64,000 bases of DNA from Branchiostoma floridae (taxonomy: Eukaryota > Chordata > Leptocardii > Amphioxiformes > Branchiostomatidae), in the NCBI RefSeq assembly GCF_000003815.2, contig NC_049982.1:20215245-20279244 (forward strand). Direction: 5' to 3'. The notes under the pieces are model-generated. The model was given only the letters and a program-made list of their open reading frames with translations, did not search any database and was not told the DNA's origin. Numbering within the stretch: position 1 is the stretch's first letter; each line of letters starts with the position of its first letter. Made by a program: the position numbers and the translations under genes. Below, piece by piece: positions 1 through 12,800 of the stretch.

Positions 1-754
1 TGATAAAAAAGTGCAAGGTCTTGCAATCCAAAGCGCAATATGCAAGGACAAACAAGAAAAACAAACCTATCAACAGAAGACAGAGAGTCTTGCAGAACAA
101 AGAACATCATACAAAGCAAAGAAAGCAAATGAGACCTGTGAGCAGAAGAAAGAACGACAATGCACATCCGGGACCTCTTCCCGCCTTTGGCTGTGGTCTC
201 GCACCGGAGTTTCTTTTACGATTTTTATATCCGGCACACAGCGCACACAAGGGATACAATTCCGCCCACAAAAGTACGCCGGAAAATCCAATTATACCAG
301 TGAACAAAGGTTTCCAGCCAACTTCCCATAGATTTTAGATATAAACTTCTAGTTTAATAATGATGCACATTTTACTGGAACACAACATGAAATTTTGAGG
401 TAGTCCTTCCAAATGCGCCCCGGCCAGCTTTTTTTAAAAGCTTTCTTGTTTCCTTTTAGACACATCTTATATATACAATGCTTTCATCTTGTAAACAGGG
501 AATCTCACTCAGCTTTTTAAATTTTTTTCTTACGATTTTTTTCTGCTGAAACAACCTGAATTTTGTAAGAAATGTGGACATTCTAGTTAATGTAACTTAC
601 TCTACCAGATAAATTTGTATATACATGTATATGTATTGGGCAAGGTAGTCAATACATGTACATCCCTAGTAATTAAGCTACACAAAAAGAATTATTACCC
701 TGTTTCTACAAGGATGATCAGCCCCTGACTGTAAGATCTGGTGGGAGCCCTTAC
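1..754. other. Left edge, probably LDB intron; nothing recognised
   Basis: No exon with LDB similarity and acceptable splice sites was found here. Bases 170-300 are somewhat richer in CpG than their surroundings, but no product or repeat family is recognisable. Confidence 0.4.
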
Positions 755-878
755 CTGGTGGCGCGACCATGCGCTGCCACTTCTGGAAGAGGGTAGTCTT
801 GAGGCAGTCCCGTGGGTTCAGACCGTACGCCTTGTGTCGTGACATCAGCTCCTGCATCGGCTCCAGGATCACACAAAG
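755..878 (-). CDS. LDB: LDB coding exon ([11 protein letters not shown]...QRMVAPP)
   Basis: 124 nt, acceptor TTTGCAG|CTT, donor CCAG|GTAAGG, phase 1 out. It encodes [16 protein letters not shown], then [22 protein letters not shown], the end of the dimerisation region. The following exon (basic nuclear-localisation stretch) is not recognisable between 1 and 754, so the gene continues off the left edge. Confidence 0.96.
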
Positions 879-3800
879 CTGCAAACAAACCAACAAACTT
901 TCAGCTGATACAATACAGCATAGCTACTAATGGGTGTAACAGAGTTCCAATAGATTAAGCTCTTTCTGGTATTGGAAAAGGGAACACACTCTGTGCAAAA
1001 GATGAGGTCAACTATATTGTGTTAGTACTTTACATGGCTTAATCATTATGAACCAGACAGAACTGCATATAAATCTAGATCTTTAGGATTCCCCTCAACT
1101 GTATGTGTACACTTATAATTATGACAGACTATGATTCAGAGTTGCAACCTATAGTATTGAAAATTATGTATGCAGTCCCAGTTACTTAGCATATGTTGAT
1201 ACTAATATCAACGGGTCCACACATCAATACTACAATTGTAGTTAAATCACAAGTACTGGAGGCATACCCTGAGATAGTTGAGTGTGAAGCTGGTGAGACC
1301 CTGTCGGGTGATGTTCTTGGACAGCTGTTCCAACATGGCAGGGTCCTAAAGAGGGAAAGGATTACATTTGGTATCTCAGGAAAAACTCTTACAATACATG
1401 CACACTATTGGTCACTAGACTAAATGGATACAGAAAAAAATCTTAATCATTAGTATTTCTGACAGGGCTGAATCTGTCAGAAATACAGCTGACGCAAACT
1501 GAACTCAGTGGATGGCAACCAACTTTTAAGGTTTAAAGCTCTTACGTTGGCATTCAAAATGATAACAGTAATGATTTTTGGGGTACCTTAATCCTACAGA
1601 TACACGACATGTATGTGTAAGGAAAACTGTAATGTAAAACAAAAGGCAGGTACTGACGTGCATGGCTATTACACTGCGTGGGATCATCTCTGTGTGCTGT
1701 CTGATCGCGAAGTGCCAGTTCTTAATTCTCATCAGGTCATCATAGGTGAACTCCAGCATCAGTCTTCCATCTGTACACACCTGTGCAGGTAAGGTAACAG
1801 GTGAGCCAATGCCATTAACACTGATTATGTACACAATAAATCAATATGCTTATGCTTTTCAAAGGACAGGTGTTTAATGTTGTGTCAATCACTTAAAGTA
1901 ATATCAATCCTCCTCAATTTGCTCAAAATAATTGTTCCTCCTTCTGTGTAGACTGGGCAGCTGAGTGACCATGTTCATATGTTTCCTACTCCTAGGCCTA
2001 TACAATGTCACATGTGCACTCATTTTTCACTTAAACCAAATGTACCTTTAAGTTATTAGATATGAAATGATGATACTTGAGCTGGCTTATTTCACCAACA
2101 GCTGTTAGTATTAGGGACTTCTGACAATAAGTGGGTTGACTTGAGTACCTTTGTAAAGGTGGGTTTCCCATGGTGAGTGGTCATGGTGGTGTTCTCACAG
2201 TCCAAAGTGATGAAGGTGTTGTGGAACGATTCTTTTGGGTGCTTCAAGGTGAAGTACAGGTCCGTCACGCCCCCCTCGAATATCGTTCTGAAGTACCGCG
2301 GGATCAGCGTCCTACCGATTGCTGCAGGACACAACCAAATTTAAATCATTCAGATATTGTAAAACAGCAGCTGGAGTAAAGGGATGCAGATAATGAGTTG
2401 TTCTATTTTCCCTTTCATTACAGAATACCACTGTGCCCTTGAGGTCTGATAAAAACAACTTTGTCAAAGTGATGATTATTATTCCATCAGGAGTCTTCTG
2501 AAATAGCGTAGTGCAAAATGAGAATCTCAATCTGACCATGAAACAGATCTAGATTTCCTAGCTTTCTTCATCTCATGGCACTTATTTTTCTGGATATAAA
2601 TAAGACGTAGTAATCAAGACTGTACCTAAAGCTAGTAATGAAAACCCTTGCTTTCTTTCTGCTGCCTCAACAACAAAAATTCTATAAAACAGCTCTAGCC
2701 CAAAGGGAAGATACAAAATCCCAGGACCTTTTTAATTTCACATTTTACAAGGGCTATGAAAACATAGAAGATAAAGGCCACAGGTTAAGAATGTTGGTGG
2801 GCATAGGCTCTGCTCAGCAGGTCCCATAAAACAGAGAACACACTTGAAGCAGCCTCATTAGTATTCAAGTCCCATCTGCTGGTGGCAATGGTCAATATCT
2901 ACCAGGGAGCTTCATGCAACATGCATACAGCACAGATTGATTCATTCCCCTGGGGCTGCCTCTGCCTGCCATTTAAAAACACCCAGCAAAAACACTACGT
3001 TCTGTCTCTCACAGTTTGGAATAATAATGTCGGTAGGGAATATCCAACTTTCTTCTACACTGGTACCAAAGCATTTTTATAAGTTTTCAACAAGGTTCAC
3101 AACCATCATTTAAAAAAAAATCAATATCAGATTCAATGATAGAAAAGTTTCATATGGTAGAAACATTCACAGAAAGAGAAAATGAGCATCAAAACATGGC
3201 ATAAAAAAGTATAATAATCACCTGGAGCAACTGTAAATAAAGGCAACTAGAAAGGCAACAATTTTGCGAAAATGCAGAAATGTTTTCCCCATAGCCTTTT
3301 GTCAAGCTACTTGCACACAATACCATTAGGCTAAACCTGCATCTATTTTGGACCAGGTATTCAACATAATTATACTAAACTATTAATGGCATTAGGTTCA
3401 CCCTGCAGTAGTGTAGTACTGTGTGCCAGGAAAAAATGCTCATATGCACAATAACAGTCAATATCCAACCTATCCTCTGATTGACAGTCATATCTACAAT
3501 AACAGCTAATATCCAAACTAACCCCTGATTGGTTGATGACAGAAAAAGAATGAAAAAGAAGAAAGAAAAAGAACATATCAGCAAAAATAGCATGTATTCC
3601 GCTACTGGGGAAAATATAACAACAAACCTCCGTAATATGAATAGATACTAAAAAACAAAGAAAAGTAAAAACTGGTACAAGAAAATTTGTAACAAAAAAT
3701 ATAAACATGGCACTTCCATTACCTTAAGTACAGAACTGTATGATTTGCAATACATGTACCGTGTAGGATTCCAGAATAGAGAGAATATAGTGACAACTAT

Positions 3801-6800
3801 AGTATCCCAAAAATGAGACTGATAGCTTTGAAAAATGCAAGTGCATTTCTAGTTGGATTTCAATTGTCCATGCAGAATGGATAACATACATGTACCTTAC
3901 TACAATATATAATGTACAATGAATGCTGGTTTTCAAGTTGAAAGGTACACTATTATTATACTAACATGTAATCTCTATTCCACAGCACAAAATACAAACA
4001 TGTAAACAAACTGCCTATAATGTACTATTATAGATAAAACTAAATTTGCAGCCGCCAAAACTAGAAACCCCACCATTATTCAATTTCCCTATAATATTAT
4101 AGGTTATAGGTGCAGACTGTTATGAACTATCATCAGTCAATTCCCTATATATTGGTGTTATACTGCATGTTTTTGCTCGTGCAGCTCCATTATTTTCCAA
4201 CAAAAGACCATTATCCTGATCCCCCTTCTATCATCTTGTGTTATGGCTATTACTACATGTGCAAGGGGAATGATGTCCATCCATCTTTGCCACCACTTTG
4301 GTGTCAGCCTAACAGGGATACAAATCACAGCAATCTGAGAAAGCATTCGCTGAAATTACGTTCCTCTTCTAATTGCATGTACATGTACATTGCACACATG
4401 TTGCTTGTCCCTCCCAAATCTCTAAAATTAGGCTCTATTCATTTAAAGCAATTACATATATTGTATGTCCTGGCAATAGTAGGCAATTGTATTAATCAAA
4501 TTCAGAAAAAAAACATAATAATGAAATTATAAACCAATTTCTTTTTATGTGAACCTTCTGCTAATTTGTTCAATGCCTGTTCCTGCCAAGAGATGTGCAT
4601 CAGTACCAGGTATAGTACTGTGAAAATAGTTTCTGCACCTGTACTTAAACCTCTGTAACCGATCCCTGTACCTGTACATGTTAAGGTACAAACATGTATT
4701 ACATTTCTGCCTTCTTGCAAAACTTTCGACCCAGGCCAAGCCTGTGGCACCAATTTTGGACCCGGGCCGAACCAACCTTCCTACCCTGCAAGTCTCTAAT
4801 TACACCATATTCCCGCCTCATATCCTGCTACTCTGCAATATTCAACAACTAACTGCAAACACACTCCAGGACAAATAAACATACAGACCAAAAACTGCTA
4901 CCTCCATGTTCACAGACTCTGAGGTAATCAGGGTTCTAGCCAGGATTTTATTTTAGCGTAGTGGGAATGGCATGGTAGCAAAGCGACTAATCAGGAGATT
5001 GGTGTGGAAGGGGGGGGGGGGGGTCTTGGTCCTTCCACAGTGAGATTTGAAGATGTAGAGTTAAAAGTTAGGATTTTGGGGTCAGTTTTGAGTGGCATAT
5101 CATCATTTTTCATTGTTCAGACATTTATTTGTCATTGTTGAACAAGCAAATGACAGCAAAGCACCACTACACTAGTTAAAAATTAGCGTAGTGGCCCTTA
5201 TTTTAGCGTAGGGGTCACAAATTTTAGCGTAGTGGCCCACTACGCTAAAATGCACTAGCTAGAACCCTGGTAATAATGTTCATGCACATGTATTAAACAA
5301 TACCAGTTCAATGAGCAAGGGGAATATCATCTACCAAACTAAATAGGTATGTTAAAAAACAATCTCTTCCATACTTCTAATACTAACACATATGGCAACC
5401 ATTTGATAAAGGATATGACCAACGACATGTATGACAAACATGAATCGAAAATCAAAACCATGCTGATATGACAGTACCAATGGCCTGGCAATATATAATC
5501 AAGTATAGATTAATACAATCTTTACTTACAAGGATTACTTAAAGACAAAGTGTATTTCTCTGCTTACACAAAATGATAAATCTAATCTCTCTTTAGTGTC
5601 CCCACTGGAGTTGCCGGCATGACGCGTACAGAATTTAAAGTGAGGAAAAATAATTCTGGAGCCGCACTTCAAGGTCAGAAAGATTTTGTAAAGTGATGGG
5701 CCATGGAGTATGGAGATAATGTGCTGTGGGTGGAAAGAAAGCTATCGGGCCTGTACCATGTAGACATCTCATCTTGTAATTCTGTTAAAAAGACTTCTAT
5801 GCCTGAAAATAACTAGAAAAAACAATGCTTTAAAAAAAAGGGCATATTTCAAAGCCCTCAGTGAATTTGATTTTTCACGCTTTGTCTCTTTTGTAGTCTT
5901 TAAGGTTATACATTGTACTTGTACTTTTGCAGCACAATATTCCTATGATAAAGTCAACGGAATACAAATAGGAAACAAATCCAAAGAAAGACAAAGGCAC
6001 ACCGCCAACGTGCAGAGTTCCAGTGAGATACCAACTTAACACGGCATTCAGTCATCAACTACACCACATTTCTACATTGTCTTACCTGTAATTTAAGTTT
6101 TTAATATGTCTACAAATTACAGTTTGCATGTGAGTGTTACTTGCCATGTTTTAGTATCCACATACATGTACCTGTCTATAAGCAGGCAAATCTTTCTATA
6201 TAGTTTGTTTTATTATTATCATAATACTATGTGGTTTCCTGCTTTTTTCAGAGGGATTTGGCTAACATGTAGTAACCTGTGATTTGCTTCAAAGAACCTC
6301 CTTGACACTTCTGTAACCTCTGATGTTCACTTTGGACCTTGTCAGCTGTCACTGTGGAAAACCGTTACTCATGTCTTTTAAAAACTTTGAATGCCAAAAT
6401 CGGTCAATTTTTCATGTAATATAAGTAATACCCAACTTACTGTACTGCTTTATGCCTCCCTCGTCCTCAAAGTGCCACCCCTGAAGAAACGGGGGGCTAC
6501 TGGGGGCGACTAGGCATGGACAAACAGGCACAGGTTAACATATAGAATGTCTCGCATGCAACCACAGGGTTCATACAGCCTCGGGGTGTCGACAAAACCC
6601 ATCCACGGCATTCTGGGATGGGGAAACCTCAGGTTAGATTGGTCTCAGGCTAACAAGCCAATTGAGAACACCAAATCTGAATTGTGTCCACCAAATCTGA
6701 ATTGTGTCCACCAAATCTGAATTGTGTCTACCAAATCTGAATTGTTTCCACCAAATCTGAATTGTGTCCACCAAATCTGAATTGTGTCTACCAAATCTGA

Positions 6801-9800
6801 ATTGTTTCCACCAAATCTGTATTGTGTCTACCAAATCTGAATTGTTTCCACCAAATCCGAATTGTGTCTAATCCTGTCTTTACATCCACCCTTAGGAACA
6901 TGAGACTGTGGTAAACATGACTTCCAAACATATGTCCCAAACATCACCCCTTACAAGACATCCAAGACATGCTATATTGTGCCTGTGCATGTTTGCCGTA
7001 ACAGTGATTTTGTAAGCCTCTTTGTAACCTCAGCTTTTGCAACACCACATAAGACATGATTTTGGAATAGTTTCCAACACAATGATTAGACTCGCCAAAT
7101 TTTGGACAAAACCTCTATCTGGTCTTCGTTATCATAACGGAACCCATTGCTTTTTGGTGACCTCTTTTGTGTTGGAAACTAGTTCAATAATGTTATTTAC
7201 CGACATATGTAGATAAACGTCATGCTAAAATATGATATGATCTCAAGATTTGACCTTCAAAATTTGTTCATCCAAACAGGTCAAGGGTCAAGCAGTGCAG
7301 AAGCACTAAGTGCAAAGAGGCTTAGGGTGCAGTCTCCTTATGCTAATCTTGCTTCAATGTGCAGTCATGAGAGCAGGAACACCCCAAGCAATCTATACTA
7401 GCCAGATCCTCTCCATTCACTCCAACTTTTACATTTTTGAATATGAATATTTATTCTCATGAATAAAACAAAGGGTTCAAACAAATATATACCTTTGTTG
7501 CACTAGTTGTGATATACACCAATCAGTAAAATTATTCCTTTTCAAAAAAGAAACATCAGCTCACATGTATGAATAAATCGAACATAAAAGGAGTCAAAAA
7601 TAAAAAAGAATAAAAATGATACCTTGAATGAAATATGTAATATACAATGTCCAAGTGGGATATTGAAAAACTTATTTTCATACCGAGAGGGTTGCCTGTC
7701 AACAGTACTACAGAGTATGCAGAAACCAGAACATGACCATGTAAGTGAAGTATTTGGCATAACTCACTGTATCTCTTTGGCCCATCTTCCAAACAGAAGG
7801 ACAATGTTAACGTTGCATCATCCTCAAAGAATTCTGTTGCGAAAGCATCCCACCACAAGTTGTCGCTGTCCTATACATGAACAAACCAACATGACAATTA
7901 ACACCATGTTATCCAAGGCTTTAAGAGCTTCAAGGCACAAAAACTGGCTTGAAAAATACCTGAAATAAAATTTTATTTATCCATCAAATTAACAAGAGTG
8001 GGAAAATACATTATTTTTTCAGTGTTAAATGTTACACTTCCTTAAATATTGAAAGCTAGCAAAATTGATGATAACAGGTTTTTTAAAGGGAAAGGCCTCC
8101 TCTTATGTTGAAAATGGTTAATCCCTTCCTGCCTCATCCCTTGCACCAGATAAAGATAAGAATGACCCTTCCCCTACATGTTAGCTTGTGTGTGTCACAG
8201 AGGTTGCAGAAATATCGATCCAACAGACTTGATGCCCATGGCCAAATGGATTTCTTGGGCAGAAATTATTCAACTGTCTGTTTCATCTACACAGTCAGTA
8301 ATGAGGAAGATTTCTACTCAAATTGCAAGCCGATGAAAACAGCTATCTTTCTCAGAAATATTGTGTTTGTGTGGTGAAATCAAATAGCATACATTTTGCT
8401 TCAAGTGTACAACAGGAGAAAGCATATCACCTGCTACAATGACAAATCAATGTGGTCATTGCAAACAAACTAAAATCAGATTTAGAGACAACACTGGAGT
8501 CCTCGCAAGAAAATTACTTTCAGTGTAATTGCACGAGGATAGAAAAATGTGCACTTTGATAATATAGAAAACAGTAAAAAAAAAGTTTTGGATTCCCTTT
8601 AACTGCCTCTGACTACATGTATCTTGTACTACTATTAAGGTAGGATTTCAGGGTGGCTGAGGAGTTTTGGGGGGTGTTTTTGGTCTTCTAAAATTACCAT
8701 CTTAGATAATGTATGGACCTTGATTTTTTCTAAGGTAGTACCCTAACGCATAAAGATAGTTTATGCAAATTGGTATGATGTCACAATGACGTCATCAACT
8801 ACTTTTAGGCCACGCCCATTTTTAGAAAAAAAAGCCTAAAAAGCCTAAATTTTGACTTGTATTTTGTCTGTTATTATTGAAACTTTTCAGAAATGTGCAT
8901 AATAGTGATTTGAATAGATCTGCGCGTGGATTTTATCATACCTTGTCATGCTGATTTTTTATTAATTTTTTTCCTGAAATTTTAATTACCCCTTATGCTA
9001 ACAGCATTTGGGAGCACTAAATAGCATTGTTTTGCGTCGGGAGCGCACAAAGTTTTTCCTTACAGGGTAAATTTCATAATAAAACTAATTTTACACATTT
9101 TCGATGAACAGTTTTTCAAAAATTAGGCCGTAAAAATCAAGTTGTTGTGGTAGTAGTGACGTAATCCACTTTTACAGGTTGTAAAAAGACCAAAGTGATG
9201 TTTTTGAGGTCAAATTTGAATTCAGCATGTGCCAAAACCCCTGTATACTATTTTTTTTTCTTGTATCTTCAAGGATAGGGAAAATATGGTGATTTTGCAT
9301 ATTTAATTAGTGGACTCTGATTTTATTACCCCTGGAACTCAATTATTCAGGATTATTCATCATTTCTGAACTAGATGTATAAATTTCAGGACAATAATTC
9401 AAATCAACATATTATAAAACCCCTGTACACCAATTTTTTTCCTTGTATCTTGTATGAGTACGGAGATATTGTAATCTTGCATATTTAATTAGCTGATCAA
9501 GAGAAATTATGCATAATTTTCAGGCCTTTCAATGGCCATAACTCTCTAACGGTATGTCCGATTTTGTTGAAATAAAAACCATTCTATTTGTTTTACTAAG
9601 ACCTATCCAATGATATCAAGTTTTAAAAGTTATGATGAGTTTGACATTTTTGCGTAATTTTAGACAGCTACTTTGACCTTGAATTTTGACAGACAAAAAG
9701 GAACATTTGATGGGAAAGTATGTTAGATTATGAAAATAGAATTACATAGAAAATAACATTGATAGTTATTTTTTGGAAAATATCATTTTGAAATTTTGCT

Positions 9801-12800
9801 CAGCCACCCTGAGATACTACCTTAAAGAAATAAATGATTAGTCAGACTAATACTCGAGTCTGATAAGATATAAGTGCCACTCAAAATTAAGGGTGAAAAA
9901 AACAAGACAGAAAGCGCATGTGAAGCAACAACTTTTCAATTCTTTTTACTTGCTTAGAAAGAAAAAAATTCCACCCACCTCTCTGAGATTCTCCTGAAAG
10001 AGAATCGAAAAACACAATATCAAATTGGTGCTGCCATAAAGCCATGCTGTGTTATTTTAGCACGTTTGCATGAACATAGATAGAATGAACAAAGATTCTT
10101 CAATCATATACACACTACACTGTGATGTAAGATGTTCAATAATATTCAGAATAGTCTTCCATATGCTTCAGTCTCATGGAGAGAAAATTGAAATTTGTGA
10201 AGAGATTTATTGATTCACAGTTCATTTTACAATGTATGCGGGCTGGAAAGCAACAGTTGGCTACATTGTATATCCAATATACCTGGTAGTACCAGTAATA
10301 ACTAATACCAACTGTAGTGTCAGAATCTGACATGTGAGTGTAGTAATGGTATGAACATTACAAATCATTGCCAGCACTACAGGCCAACTACCATTTCATC
10401 AAGTCAGCCCTACTTTGACTAGGTACACATGTGTGAAAGAATCAAGTCATTCTTTGCAATGGAAGTACTGTTACATACAAATGTTTTACCATTCTTCCAA
10501 TGATGTCAGGAGACAAATATTTACAACATTGTACAACAAATGTATACAAATTTCTCAGTGCACACTTTCGCTTGAATATCACGTCTCCCATACAATTAGC
10601 TAAGCTATAGAGGAGGTTGCCTTTTTGTGAACATTGCGTTCACATTTACCAACAACCAACTCACAACTGAATTTCCAATCTGTGAGTTTTTTAACAAGTG
10701 ATGGCGGAAAGCCAAGGTAAGGTTCAGGATATGGTGCAGTGTTTCTGAGAGCACACTGTCGTTATTACATGTACTTACACATATTCCAGGTGATGTTCTG
10801 ATGTGCAACTAAATCTAACATGTTACCTCAGCTTTGCAAGAGAAGTAGGTATTTACAAAATTACATCATAGTGTTATTTTCAATAAGCATTTCAAATAAA
10901 ATGAAATTCCTAATTTGCACGAATCTCATAATAAAATCTGGAGTTTGAAATATTCTTTGACATATATGTAGCTATTGTTGAAAATGCATGTATCTGCTGA
11001 TTTAGAATGTGGCATTTGTGCCCATCGTCAAACTGTCCAGAGAATTTCAATTGTCAAATAACTAACAGTATAAATGGTCTCTTACATGAAATTTGTCTTA
11101 GAAACTTTGTTCGAACTTACATCAACTGTATCATACAAATTCCACAGATACGGGGATTGGTTTGGATCTTGGGATTGCCTGTTGTTTGGATATGATCATG
11201 GTAGGTCATACATGTGTGTACAGGTAACACATAATGTTGGCCATGCAGAACAGTTTTGGTACAGAAATACTACCCAAATTGGCATTTTTTACCCATCAGA
11301 ATCAGATCTATATACCAGTACAAACTACATATGTACAGAAATAGGTACAAGGCATGCCTGTAGCCAGGATTTTGGTTGGGGGGGTTCTTTTTAGTACTTG
11401 TGGGACCATCGAGCGCCGCAGGCGCGAGACTCACGCCAAAGGCGTGAGCTGCCTAGGGGGGTCCGGGGGCATGCTCCCCCGGGAAAAATTGAAATCTTAA
11501 CCCTCTGAAATGCCATTTCCTGCATTTTGACGGGCAAAATTTGCTGGCTAAGTTTAAGTTAAAACCCTATTCAGACCGGGCTTTTTTGGTCATCCCTGGA
11601 CCGGGGGGGGGGGGGGGGGGGGCCCTTTTTAGGCCCCCCCCTTCTAAGTCCTATAACTTTAAAACGACGTGCCTTAGGGCCACCAAATTTTTAGGACATG
11701 ACGTCGACATAATATCTGACAAGTATGTGACGTTTGACGTTACGTTGACGTAAGATGACGTAATAATGACGTCATCAATTTGATTATATTGGCCAAACCC
11801 ATGAAAAAAGGGTATTCTCAGAAAACTTCAAGTTATACTACAAAAATGTAACAACAAGTGCAGATAACAGAATAATAATGTTTGTTACGCTTTGTGTTGC
11901 CAATAGCAACATCGATGACGTCAATATGACGTCATTTTATGACGTCATGCACATCTAAGATACGAGTTTGGCTCCGCCATATTATATCCACCACCTTTAA
12001 TTTTTAAAAATACTTTTTTTGCAACAAATAATCACAAAGGGCAATGGAAATAGACTAAATTCATTCATTTAGATGGTTTTTGATGAAAAAATACCAGGTA
12101 GTTACAAATTTTAAGGGATAATTAGATTGTTATTCTTGATCTGGCCATTCGGTCCGCCATCTTGGATTTTGGGCTGATGACGTCATCAAATTAGCATAAT
12201 TTATGCATATATAATTATGAAAGATATGCTAAATAATATAAGATTTTATTTATGTAACAAAATTGCAGTAATATAGCAAATAAATGTGAAAAATACATTG
12301 TTAGAACCAAAAATAGTGATTTTTGGCAAAACTGCCTGTCAACAAACGGTTGCCATGGCAACAAGAAAAAATGGAAAATTTGTCAAACTTCGTAGAATTG
12401 TTGCCAACAATATTTTAGGAAAACTCATCAAATTTGGTGGCTCTAGCGTAAGCCGTTGTGGCGTTATAGGACATCGAAGTTAGCGCGGGCCTCAAAAGCC
12501 CCCCCCCCCCCCTGTCTGAATAGGGTTAATGGAATTTCTCTTAAAATACACAAGGTTTTTGGCATAAGTCTTTGAGGCCGACTCCCCCGACATATTTTCA
12601 CCATGTCCGATACCAATGGTGGACAATGGTGGTCCGTTGCAATGGTGGTCCGGGGAAATTTTGAAATCTGGACCCTCTGAAAAGCCATTTCCTGCACTTT
12701 CTGGGGGCAAATTTTGCTGATAGCCTCACTACGATTGAATGAAATGTCTATCAGTGAATAATGCAAATCAGTCATACCTTTGAGAAAAATCTTGGACAGG

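Larger units (their letters stand above)
2322..7767 (-). other. LDB: Large LDB intron with inserted repeats
   Basis: It holds a dispersed repeat (3245-3623), a CAGGG-type transposon (4929-5269), the candidate alternative exon (6441-6480) and a 20-bp minisatellite (6671-6870). The remainder is AT-rich, with many copies of the palindrome-like string ACATGTA and no coding signal. Confidence 0.6.

Noticed and set aside
120-230. Possible next LDB exon (AKGGKRSRM... after ACAG) on the minus strand
   Set aside because: Basic residues and phase are suggestive, but there is no pyrimidine tract and the sequence then leaves the family pattern.
6634-6834. Minus-strand repeat protein frame
   Set aside because: Created by the 60-bp period of the minisatellite.
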